DNA of 5,561 bases from positions 1-5,561 of the forward strand of contig PMXH01000469.1 of NCBI GenBank assembly GCA_003165855.1, read 5' to 3'. Origin of the DNA: Acidobacteriaceae bacterium (GTDB lineage Bacteria; Acidobacteriota; Terriglobia; Terriglobales; Acidobacteriaceae). The notes beneath the pieces were generated by a model, which saw only the letters and a program-made list of their open reading frames with translations, was not told where the DNA came from and ran no database searches. The translations under genes were made by a program, and so were the position numbers. Below are positions 1-5,561 of the stretch, in pieces (the first letter of the stretch is position 1; every line of letters starts with the position of its first letter).

Positions 1-173
1 CGAGAAAGCAGCGAGCGAAAACCGGCAACTCCCGCGAGTGTAATGAGGGGCTGGCGCAACCTCTCACAGACGCCAAAGGCCGCGAATTCCGTTGGATCGG
101 AGGTTTTGCCCGCAGCGCTTTCGTAAGCAAGAAGGCGCTGGGCCAAATCTCGCGTCTGGGGGGGAAGCATCAT
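1..173 (-). CDS. Hypothetical protein, N-terminal part (runs off window)
   Basis: An open frame reads leftward from ATG at 173-171 to the window edge: 57 complete codons plus two bases, with no stop. The protein begins MMLPPQTRDLAQRLLAYESA and continues through a Cys-Glu-Arg-Leu-Arg segment to an apolar LITLAGVAGFRSLLS stretch. It looks like a soluble helical start with no signal peptide. A good ribosome binding site, AAGGGA (180-185), lies 6 nt before the first ATG and 9 nt before the second (170-168), so either Met could be used. It is the only start in the window with a clear Shine-Dalgarno. I do not recognise a named domain; it resembles small uncharacterised proteins I loosely associate with Acidobacteriota. 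Function is unknown. It lies 365 bp downstream of the kinase gene and is probably a separate transcription unit. The case for a real gene rests on the RBS, the uninterrupted frame and protein-like composition. Confidence 0.66.
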   Translation of the reverse strand, partial: MMLPPQTRDLAQRLLAYESAAGKTSDPTEFAAFGVCERLRQPLITLAGVAGFRSLLS

Positions 174-179
174 TTTCGT

Positions 180-185
180 TCCCTT
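180..185 (-). promoter_or_regulatory. Shine-Dalgarno of the 173-1 gene
   Basis: The minus strand reads AAGGGA, six bases before ATG at 173 and nine before the alternative ATG at 170. The match and spacing support translation initiation here and help to separate this partial gene from random open frame. Confidence 0.55.
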
Positions 186-231
186 ACCACGCAAAATTCC
201 CGTGACACCTGGACGTGAAACGTTCAGCCTA

Positions 232-237
232 ATATTA
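232..237 (-). promoter_or_regulatory. Possible -10 box for the 173-1 gene
   Basis: The minus strand reads TAATAT inside the palindrome TAATATTA (230-237), in an otherwise GC-rich gap and 58 nt before the ATG. No good -35 hexamer is visible at 16-18 bp upstream (the 17-bp position reads TATCCG). The call rests only on the -10 match and location, so it is weak. Confidence 0.25.
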
Positions 238-386
238 CGCGTTTGAAAGTCGCTCGGATAGGGCGTGCGCCTGTTTCATCGGATTCTGTGGGCGCGGTGC
301 CCGCCCTGGATCATTGTTTAGCCGGGTCGCTCCTCCTGCGGCGTTCATCAGCTTTACATATTGGCGGAAAACCGTCGGCTGCAGTG

Positions 387-415
387 CCCGAGCCGGAACT
401 GAGACCGGCCTCGGG
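387..415 (-). other. Strong GC-rich stem-loop in the intergenic gap
   Basis: CCCGAGCCGG (387-396) and CCGGCCTCGGG (405-415) pair over 10 bp with one bulged base around an 8-nt loop (397-404). There is no T-run after it on either strand, so it is not a canonical intrinsic terminator. It lies about 125 nt past the kinase stop and could stabilise the kinase mRNA 3' end or act as a Rho-independent-like stop without a U-tract. A smaller perfect stem of 5 bp with a 3-nt loop (CCGAA, GTA, TTCGG) follows at 427-439. Confidence 0.4.
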
Positions 416-538
416 AAATCGTATCACCGAAGTATTCGGACTGCACCGTTCTCGATGATTGACGTAACATCCGGTGACGGTTGATAAATCCCTATTTTCG
501 TTGCAGGGAGGCCGGCGAAAAGTGTGAGTAGGACAGGA

Positions 539-3097
539 TTACTTCAATCCTTCCGCAAGAAATAGCGTTGTCGCGACTCGACGGTAGCGATAGACCGAGG
601 TTTTTCCATCCGGCGTCATCACAATATTGCCGTACAGAACGCCGGCTGAGTCAGGCGGGACGAGAGTGGCCCAGGATTGACGGCCGCCGGTTTTCAAATC
701 TACGAGGAATATATGCGCCGGGAAGGTGCGATCCCAGACGTACAGCTTTGTGCCTGAAATGTCCCACTGAATCGGAAGTTCTCCATCCTTGAGCCCCTTC
801 AGTGTCTGTGGTTCGCCTCCATTGACCGGGTAAAGCCGGAACTCCTGGTGCTGGTCACGTGCAATGACGGCCTCTCCGCCGGGAGCAATCAAAGGATCCC
901 GCGTGCCTTCGGGTGTTACCGCCGACGTCTTGCCGGTTTTCGCATCCAACAGGTAGGTTCGTGCTTGTTTCCCCGCTTCGGCTCCGAGAAAAGCGAACTT
1001 GGATCCGTCTCGAACCCAGTTGCCGTAGTTGGCAAGTACCTGGACTGGACTAATTTCGAAACTGCGGGTTTCTCCCGCTCCGGTGGGAAGCAATCGAAAG
1101 GTGGAATGGGTAGAAGGCAGGAAAGCGGGAATCCATTTGCCGTCTGGCGATATCCCCATGGAAGCACCGTCCCCAAGACGTATTGGGGCTGAACCATCCG
1201 TCTTTACGAGGTATACGGAATAGTCGGGGCCAGAGCCTGCGCCGCTGTAGTCGATAGCAATGAGAGAACCATCGTCGGAAATACCCGAGGCGATGGTGCT
1301 CTCGCTGGCCAGATCAACGATCTTATCCGACCCCGCACCCTCGCGATGAATGGCGACGATACCACCCTCTTGCGAGTCTCCGAGAAGCACTTTTCCATCG
1401 GCGCTGATGTCCTGCAGCCACAGATAGGAGGGAGAAGATAGGATGAGTCGCTGCCTTCCAGTGCGACTGACGGCCATAAGACTTTGCGGGTCTTCGCTGC
1501 GGCTGGCCGTAAACCAGATTTCCGCTCCGGAAGCAGGCCATGCCAACCCGCGCAATGAACCCCATTCTTCGGTGAGCCGCGTCAACTTCCCCTCCAGGTC
1601 AACCATGGCGACGAAGCCCCGATCATCGCCCAGCACGGGATGATCACAGAAAGCAACAACGTCGGCTTGGGGCGAGATACGCACATGACTGATGTAGCCG
1701 TTGGTGCGGTAGAGTACTTTCCCGACAGGAAACTCTAACGCCTGCTCGCCGCCCAGGCAGCGAACCACGGCGAACTGTCTTCCATCGCTCGAGATGTCGC
1801 CGTCGCAGACCTTCTCCAATACTGAGCGGGGCGCGCCTCCGCTCAGGGACGCTTCCCCCAGAGTTCCTATCGTCATCCAGTTAAGAGTGTGGTGCCATCC
1901 GAGGGCAAGCGCCATCTGTCCGGTGCGAGCGATACCCAATATGTTTCCCGAAGGCATCCCGAGACTGCGCGACTCCAGTCCCTCGAGCCGAGTACTGAAG
2001 ATCTCAAACGGCCCATTATTCCAAGCCGCTCCGTAGATCACATTCTGTCCATCGGGGGTGAAGCGAGCTCTCTCGATGTACCCGCGCCCGAAAATGAGTT
2101 GATGAAATGTTGGGTGTTTGGGCGTTCCCGTCTGCATGCCAACAAGAAATCCCAGCGCCACGAGTGTCAGCGCCGCAAGCGAAGACAGCACCACCAGACG
2201 CCGTTTGCGGGGGGACCGTACACTTGCCACGCGGATTGCGGTCGTCCCGGATATCCCAGACAGAGCGTCCAGCGCGAAAGCGAGGTCGCGTGCCGATTGG
2301 AACCTTTGTTCCGGGGCTTTCTCCAGGCAGCGTCGAATCAATCTCTCCATCGCGGGAGAGATGTTCTGAGTCGCGGTAGAAATTTCCGGTGGGTCGTCCT
2401 TTAGGATGGCATTCATCGCCTCAACCGAGGAGTCCCCGCGGAAGGCTCGTTGCCCGGCCACCATCTCGTACAGGATGGCGCCAAAGCTGAAAATATCGGA
2501 ACGAACGTCTGCCGTATTTCCGCGCACTTGCTCCGGCGACATGTACCCGGCCGTTCCCAGAACCATGCCGGGCAGGGTGGCTGGACCCGCCATGGTCGCC
2601 GTATTCCCGCCCGCTTCCGGAGCTGGTTTTGCCAAGCCGAAGTCGAGAATTTTCACTCGACCGTCTTTCGTGATGAATATGTTCTCCGGCTTCAGGTCGC
2701 GGTGCACAATTCCTTTTTCGTGCGCCCCGCCCAGGCCGTTCGCCATCTGAACCCCATAGTCCACTGCTTTTCGGAGTGGCAACGGCCCCAAATTCATTCG
2801 CTCACGGAGAGTCTCGCCTTCGAGCAGTTCAGAAACCAGGAAATAGAAGCCGTTCTGATTGCCAACGTCGAAGATCGCAAGAAGGTTGGGATGGTTCAGG
2901 GAACTGAGAACTCGCGCTTCCTGCTGAAACCGCTGCAGACGATCGGCATCGGAGGAAAAAGCTTCTGGAAGGATCTTGATCGCGACACTTCGGTCGAGGC
3001 GCGTGTCGCGGGCGCGATACACCTCTCCCATACCGCCTGCGCCGATAGGAGACTGAATTTCATAAGGACCGAGTTTCGTGCCAGAGGAAAGGGCCAT
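539..3097 (-). CDS. Transmembrane Ser/Thr protein kinase with C-terminal beta-propeller
   Basis: An 852-residue PknB-type (Hanks-type) kinase that should phosphorylate Ser/Thr on proteins in the cytoplasm. The kinase domain spans about residues 11-280. It shows the glycine loop GAGGMGEVY (19-27), the VAIK lysine K41, a candidate helix-C glutamate E60, the catalytic HRDLKPEN (132-139; D134, N139), DFG (152-154) and SPE in place of APE (187-189), so all catalytic residues are present. A basic RKRR precedes one membrane segment at about 301-320, placing the rest outside. Residues 330-852 carry about ten short repeats of the S-x-D-G-x-x-hydrophobic kind (for example near 347, 436, 564, 607, 649, 696, 828), typical of a TolB/PD40-WD40-like propeller, probably a ligand- or protein-binding sensor. 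The start is fixed by the GTKLGPYEI opening common in this family and by the adjacent TATAAT box; the stop is TAA at 541-539. Such kinases are abundant in Acidobacteriota. Its substrate and signal cannot be read from the sequence. Confidence 0.95.
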   Translation of the reverse strand: MALSSGTKLGPYEIQSPIGAGGMGEVYRARDTRLDRSVAIKILPEAFSSDADRLQRFQQEARVLSSLNHPNLLAIFDVGNQNGFYFLVSELLEGETLRERMNLGPLPLRKAVDYGVQMANGLGGAHEKGIVHRDLKPENIFITKDGRVKILDFGLAKPAPEAGGNTATMAGPATLPGMVLGTAGYMSPEQVRGNTADVRSDIFSFGAILYEMVAGQRAFRGDSSVEAMNAILKDDPPEISTATQNISPAMERLIRRCLEKAPEQRFQSARDLAFALDALSGISGTTAIRVASVRSPRKRRLVVLSSLAALTLVALGFLVGMQTGTPKHPTFHQLIFGRGYIERARFTPDGQNVIYGAAWNNGPFEIFSTRLEGLESRSLGMPSGNILGIARTGQMALALGWHHTLNWMTIGTLGEASLSGGAPRSVLEKVCDGDISSDGRQFAVVRCLGGEQALEFPVGKVLYRTNGYISHVRISPQADVVAFCDHPVLGDDRGFVAMVDLEGKLTRLTEEWGSLRGLAWPASGAEIWFTASRSEDPQSLMAVSRTGRQRLILSSPSYLWLQDISADGKVLLGDSQEGGIVAIHREGAGSDKIVDLASESTIASGISDDGSLIAIDYSGAGSGPDYSVYLVKTDGSAPIRLGDGASMGISPDGKWIPAFLPSTHSTFRLLPTGAGETRSFEISPVQVLANYGNWVRDGSKFAFLGAEAGKQARTYLLDAKTGKTSAVTPEGTRDPLIAPGGEAVIARDQHQEFRLYPVNGGEPQTLKGLKDGELPIQWDISGTKLYVWDRTFPAHIFLVDLKTGGRQSWATLVPPDSAGVLYGNIVMTPDGKTSVYRYRRVATTLFLAEGLK

Positions 3098-3108
3098 GCG
3101 TGCGTGTA

Positions 3109-3114
3109 ATTATA
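3109..3114 (-). promoter_or_regulatory. TATAAT -10 box of the kinase gene
   Basis: The minus strand carries a perfect consensus TATAAT ending 11 nt before the kinase ATG. Counting from the hexamer, transcription should start near 3102-3101, leaving a leader of only 4-5 nt. No Shine-Dalgarno fits in that space, so the message is predicted to be leaderless. The -35 position (17-bp spacer, 3132-3137) reads CGGTTG, a poor match, which suggests reliance on the -10 or on an activator. Confidence 0.55.
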
Positions 3115-3126
3115 GCCGGTGCCGCA

Positions 3127-3136
3127 GGTTGCAACC
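3127..3136. promoter_or_regulatory. 10-bp palindrome overlapping the kinase -35 region
   Basis: GGTTGCAACC is a perfect inverted repeat centred about 20 bp upstream of the TATAAT box centre and covering most of the place where -35 contacts would be. Its symmetry and position fit an operator for a dimeric regulator. The core TTGCAA is short, and a 10-bp palindrome can occur by chance, so this is only a candidate. Confidence 0.3.
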
Positions 3137-3202
3137 GATCCGACGATTCCGGATGGTCAGTCGCCAACACGGAAGTAGTCCGGCGATTTAGGCGGTCGTT
3201 GC

Positions 3203-3221
3203 GGCCCACTTCGGAGTGGCC
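3203..3221 (-). other. Hairpin downstream of the GH39 gene, possible weak terminator
   Basis: GGCCCACT (3203-3210), loop TCGG and AGTGGCC (3215-3221) form a 7-bp stem with one bulged C. On the minus strand it lies 45 nt after the GH39 stop and ahead of the kinase promoter, the right place to end the upstream transcript. No T-run follows, so an intrinsic terminator is not established. Confidence 0.28.
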
Positions 3222-3266
3222 CAAGCTCAGCGCGACGGATACGGCCTTGGCTTTCTGCGTTTCTTC

Positions 3267-4787
3267 TTACCGAAGTTCAATCAGCACGAGGCCCGGGGAG
3301 GGGACTTCAAGAGTTAGTTGCTCGTTTTTCAAGACGCGGGTTTCCGGGGTGGAAATTTCGGTCGTCTGGCGCAATTGCTTAAGTTGGGCTTGCGTGGGAT
3401 ACGCAGGAGATCCCATCTTCGCGTACGTACGATGGAAATCTCCGTGCTCCGCATCGAGTCGCCACACAGACGCGCTTGTGGCCTGGGTGTGTTGAAAGCG
3501 TACGGTGACGCGTTTGGAAGGACCAGACTGGCCTGGCGATGCATAATTCCACAATGCCATGACTAAAGAGCCATCCTGGCTGCGAGTCAGCAGAGCGGAG
3601 TCCGAGTTTAGGGTTAGACGCTGGTTTCCTAGCTTATGCAAAAGGGCAAACGCGTGGTACGCGGGCTTGGAGATACCATCTTCAGCCAACAGCCCAAAGC
3701 CCCCGTAGAACGGCGTCTTTACCACTCCCTGTTCTTCGAAAACATCGGAGAAGGTCCAATACGACATGATGTCCACGAGGCCGTCGCACTGGCGAACCGT
3801 ATCGGCGAGCCAGGGGCCCATGTAAACCGAATCGGTGACCTCGGGTTCGTTCTTGTAACTCGCGCTGAACTCACTCCAGATCAAAGGAAGACTGGGAGCG
3901 CTGGAATTGTGGATCTGCTCGTGAACTTTACTGACAGCGCGGCAGACCATGCGGTCACGGGGAATGTCCTCATCGGTTCCGAAGACGTCTTGGGCCCGAT
4001 CGTTTCCGTAGACATGGGTGGAAACGAAGTCGATCGGAATTTTCTGCTGAACGCAGTGCTGAATAAAAGCGTCCACCCATGCAGCCTGGGCAGTGGCGGG
4101 ACCGCCTATCCGGAGACGGCGATCCACTTTTTTAACCGCGAGCGCAGTGTGGTCGTAGAGTTCCCAGTAGGTTGCCTGCCGGGGCTGACCGGCCCAGAAG
4201 TCGAGGTTGGGCTCGTTCCAGACTTCAAAGTACCAGGTGGCAACTTCGTCGAGACCATAGCGGTCGATCAGATGCCGCACAAAAGCGGTAATCAGGTCGT
4301 CCCAGCGCCCCCAGTCTTTCGGAGGAGAGACATCCGGTTTGTACCAGAAAGCCTGGAACACTGGTGCCGCGGCGAGTTTGTTCGGCATGAAGCTAAGTTC
4401 GACGAACGGCTTCACCCCGTTCGCCAGCAAACCATCGTAAATCTGGTCAACGTAGGAGAAGTTGTAGACGGGGCGGCCTTGCGAATCCTCCTCGTATACG
4501 CCGACTTCGTCATGGAAGATCGCGTGGAAGCGCACGTAATCGAAATCCGTGATTTGCTTCACCGCGCGCAAATCCTGACGATAGCTCTCGCGCAAGCTGA
4601 GGATGGCCCGGCCCGAGCCAAACATTTTTTCCCAAAAGTGCGGGAAAGGATGAGACGGCGCGGCAGCGTCGGCCACGATTACATCCGGAGAAGATTGAGC
4701 GTGGATGGGAAGAGCTGCAGAGTATACGAGTCCGAGCAAGACTCCGACTGCGAACAGGAATCGTTGGCATTTGAGGAATTTCGTCAT
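3267..4787 (-). CDS. Secreted GH39-family glycoside hydrolase (beta-xylosidase-like)
   Basis: A 506-residue exported glycosidase. Residues 1-30 are a signal peptide: basic start, hydrophobic core FAVGVLLGLVYSAAL, then an Ala-x-Ala-type cleavage site at IHA before QSS. The (beta/alpha)8 region, about 40-380, has FEVWNEPN with acid/base Glu192 and PLIWSEFS with nucleophile Glu306, plus the SYWTFSDVFEE stretch (342-352) seen in GH39. The 114-residue spacing between the two glutamates suits clan GH-A retaining enzymes. A beta-sandwich tail (about 390-506) completes the GH39 layout. Known GH39 activities include beta-xylosidase and alpha-L-iduronidase, and relatives such as PslG cut exopolysaccharide; the substrate here is not determined. 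The same frame stays open up to an ATG at 5018, but those 77 extra codons overlap the upstream gene and look random. I chose ATG 4787 because it begins the signal peptide; only a weak GGATG precedes it. It starts 50 bp after the upstream gene, implying co-transcription. The stop is TAA at 3269-3267. Confidence 0.9.
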   Translation of the reverse strand: MTKFLKCQRFLFAVGVLLGLVYSAALPIHAQSSPDVIVADAAAPSHPFPHFWEKMFGSGRAILSLRESYRQDLRAVKQITDFDYVRFHAIFHDEVGVYEEDSQGRPVYNFSYVDQIYDGLLANGVKPFVELSFMPNKLAAAPVFQAFWYKPDVSPPKDWGRWDDLITAFVRHLIDRYGLDEVATWYFEVWNEPNLDFWAGQPRQATYWELYDHTALAVKKVDRRLRIGGPATAQAAWVDAFIQHCVQQKIPIDFVSTHVYGNDRAQDVFGTDEDIPRDRMVCRAVSKVHEQIHNSSAPSLPLIWSEFSASYKNEPEVTDSVYMGPWLADTVRQCDGLVDIMSYWTFSDVFEEQGVVKTPFYGGFGLLAEDGISKPAYHAFALLHKLGNQRLTLNSDSALLTRSQDGSLVMALWNYASPGQSGPSKRVTVRFQHTQATSASVWRLDAEHGDFHRTYAKMGSPAYPTQAQLKQLRQTTEISTPETRVLKNEQLTLEVPSPGLVLIELR

Positions 4788-4837
4788 GAAGACATCCGGG
4801 CGCGGTGATGACACAAGTTCGAAGAACCTAAGTGGAG

Positions 4838-5561
4838 CTATGCCGCAGCCCTTCCATAAGGAAACTGCACGCGGCGAACGCCGGCTGCGGGCTTTTCGTG
4901 CAAAATGAGTTCCGTAGCTTGCACCCGGCGATCGCTGTGGAACCAGCGTTGCACTGCATTGTCGCAGAGAACGTTGGCCATGGAGAGGAGGCTCATTCCC
5001 TGGTGGTGAACCATCCAACAGCGCACCAACTGGCAGCGCGACGGGCGAAATCGGCTGCCGGAGATGGTGTAATCGGCGGCTTCATAAAATCCGTAGGACC
5101 CGAACCAGCCAAGAGCCTCCATGCGGCGCAGATTGCGTAGCGCGGCAGGCCGGTCCACATCGAGCGACAGAAATGTGGAGTAAGGAGAAATAACGAGGGG
5201 ATTCGAGTCCCGCCGCATCATCGAGAGTTTGGGCAGTCCGAAAGCCTGATACTGATAGTTGCCAGCTTCGTCGAGTTTGGAATATGCCGATTCGGAAATT
5301 CCCCAGGGGACACCTCTACTCAACGCATAAGCCTGCTGAGAACGCACCACGGCCAAGCGCGTGCGATCGAGCAGGGTGTTCGAGTAGGAACGCATCCAGA
5401 TTCCCGGCATTAGATATTCGAACATGGTTCCGGTCCAGGAAAGCAGGACGGGGCGCCCGCAATCGAGAGTTTGCGCCCGGCCCAGCCGGAACCAGCAATC
5501 CTGCGGAATGTCTTCCTTGGCAATAGCAACGAAGACGGCAATGCGTGATTCAGTGGCCAGT
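4838..5561 (-). CDS. Glycoamylase-like (PF10091) domain protein, cyclic beta-1,2-glucan synthase-like, C-terminal part
   Basis: The frame enters from the right edge (first full codon at 5560) and ends at TAG 4840-4838, giving 240 residues. The ATG at 5425 is internal: the 45 codons before it belong to the same domain (ESRIAVFVAIAKEDIPQDCW, then SWTGT leading into MFEYLMP). Marker segments are MFEYLMPGIWMRSY (46-59), VPWGISESAY (84-93), GNYQYQAFG (100-108), YGFYEAADY (156-164), MVHHQGMSL (183-191) and RRVQATELILHEK (213-223). These match the central domain of NdvB/ChvB-type cyclic glucan synthases, assigned to PF10091 and, for the cyclisation (transglycosylation) domain, GH189. In those enzymes a GT84 synthase and membrane segments lie upstream and a GH94 phosphorylase-like module follows. 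Here only about 17 residues follow the domain, so GH94 is absent. The protein may be a shortened synthase, a separate transglycosylase/hydrolase or a natural short family. The part beyond the window decides which. It lies 50 bp upstream of the GH39 gene in the same direction. Confidence 0.87.
   Translation of the reverse strand, partial: LATESRIAVFVAIAKEDIPQDCWFRLGRAQTLDCGRPVLLSWTGTMFEYLMPGIWMRSYSNTLLDRTRLAVVRSQQAYALSRGVPWGISESAYSKLDEAGNYQYQAFGLPKLSMMRRDSNPLVISPYSTFLSLDVDRPAALRNLRRMEALGWFGSYGFYEAADYTISGSRFRPSRCQLVRCWMVHHQGMSLLSMANVLCDNAVQRWFHSDRRVQATELILHEKPAAGVRRVQFPYGRAAA

Larger units (their letters stand above)
174..538. other. 365-bp intergenic gap with stem-loops, no convincing gene
   Basis: This gap separates the kinase stop from the next minus-strand start. 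It holds two close inverted repeats (387-415 and 427-439), a -10-like box (232-237) and a purine-rich AGGAGG on the minus strand (332-337) with no start codon at normal spacing. A 71-codon plus-strand frame (243-458, TTG start) and a 37-codon minus-strand frame (348-235, ATG) are open, but neither has a ribosome binding site or recognisable product. No T-tract terminator, tRNA or riboswitch class that I know could be matched. It probably contains the kinase 3' UTR and the promoter region of the next gene. Confidence 0.6.

Noticed and set aside
235..348. 37-codon minus-strand ATG frame in the intergenic gap
   Set aside because: No ribosome binding site precedes the ATG, the AGGAGG lies inside the frame, and the product is not recognisable. 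It is noted only because the gap is long.
387..415. Canonical Rho-independent terminator
   Set aside because: The stem is strong, but no run of T follows it on either strand, so it is listed only as a stem-loop.
243..458. 71-codon plus-strand frame in the intergenic gap
   Set aside because: It begins with TTG, lacks a Shine-Dalgarno, faces the opposite way from every other gene and has an Arg/Pro/Ser-rich translation with no motif.
459..488. Plus-strand promoter-like pair TTGACG and GATAAA, 18-bp spacer
   Set aside because: It would transcribe only antisense into the 3' end of the kinase gene and has a weak -10, so chance similarity is the simpler explanation.
2450..3109. 219-codon plus-strand open frame
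   Set aside because: Antisense shadow of the kinase catalytic domain, with no ribosome binding site or recognisable motif.
3636..4808. 390-codon open frame on the plus strand, ATG start
   Set aside because: It is fully antisense to the GH39 gene, whose signal peptide and catalytic motifs are unmistakable. Its translation shows no recognisable domain; long antisense frames are common in GC-rich DNA.
4788..4850. Possible frameshift joining the glycoamylase-like gene to the GH39 frame
   Set aside because: The GH39 frame is open through the stop of the upstream gene, but the residues between them resemble neither GH94 nor a linker, and the GH39 has its own signal peptide. Two separate genes explain the data better.

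Overview
The window reads as a piece of a chromosome from an Acidobacteriota-like soil bacterium. This is inferred from three things: a single-pass Ser/Thr protein kinase with a C-terminal TolB/WD40-like propeller (a family greatly expanded in Koribacter/Solibacter-type genomes), a secreted GH39-type glycosidase, and a cyclic-glucan-synthase-like protein. Base composition is moderately GC-rich. No mobile element, CRISPR array, rRNA or tRNA was recognised. All four genes lie on the minus strand, so transcription runs from high to low coordinates.

In order of transcription: (1) 5561-4838 is the C-terminal 240 residues of a large protein ending in the glycoamylase-like domain (PF10091/GH189-like) of cyclic beta-1,2-glucan synthases; it stops without the GH94 module that follows this domain in NdvB/ChvB. 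(2) After 50 bp, 4787-3267 encodes a 506-residue exported GH39-family glycosidase with signal peptide and both catalytic glutamates; it is probably co-transcribed with gene 1. (3) After a 169-bp gap holding a hairpin, a 10-bp palindrome and a perfect TATAAT box, 3097-539 encodes an 852-residue transmembrane Ser/Thr kinase with a complete active site and a beta-propeller. Its TATAAT box is only 11 nt before the ATG and there is no Shine-Dalgarno, so the mRNA is probably leaderless. (4) After a 365-bp gap with stem-loops but no convincing gene, 173-1 holds the first 57 codons of a small-protein gene of unknown function that runs off the window.

The first two genes suggest a cell-envelope or extracellular glycan locus: an inner-membrane glucan synthase or transglycosylase and an exported glycosidase. 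The kinase has its own promoter and may only be a neighbour, but its topology (cytoplasmic kinase, outside propeller) would suit sensing of the envelope or an external ligand. No wholly new system is evident. The points most worth a second look are the glucan-synthase-like protein without a GH94 tail, the leaderless kinase promoter with its palindrome, and the structured 365-bp gap.
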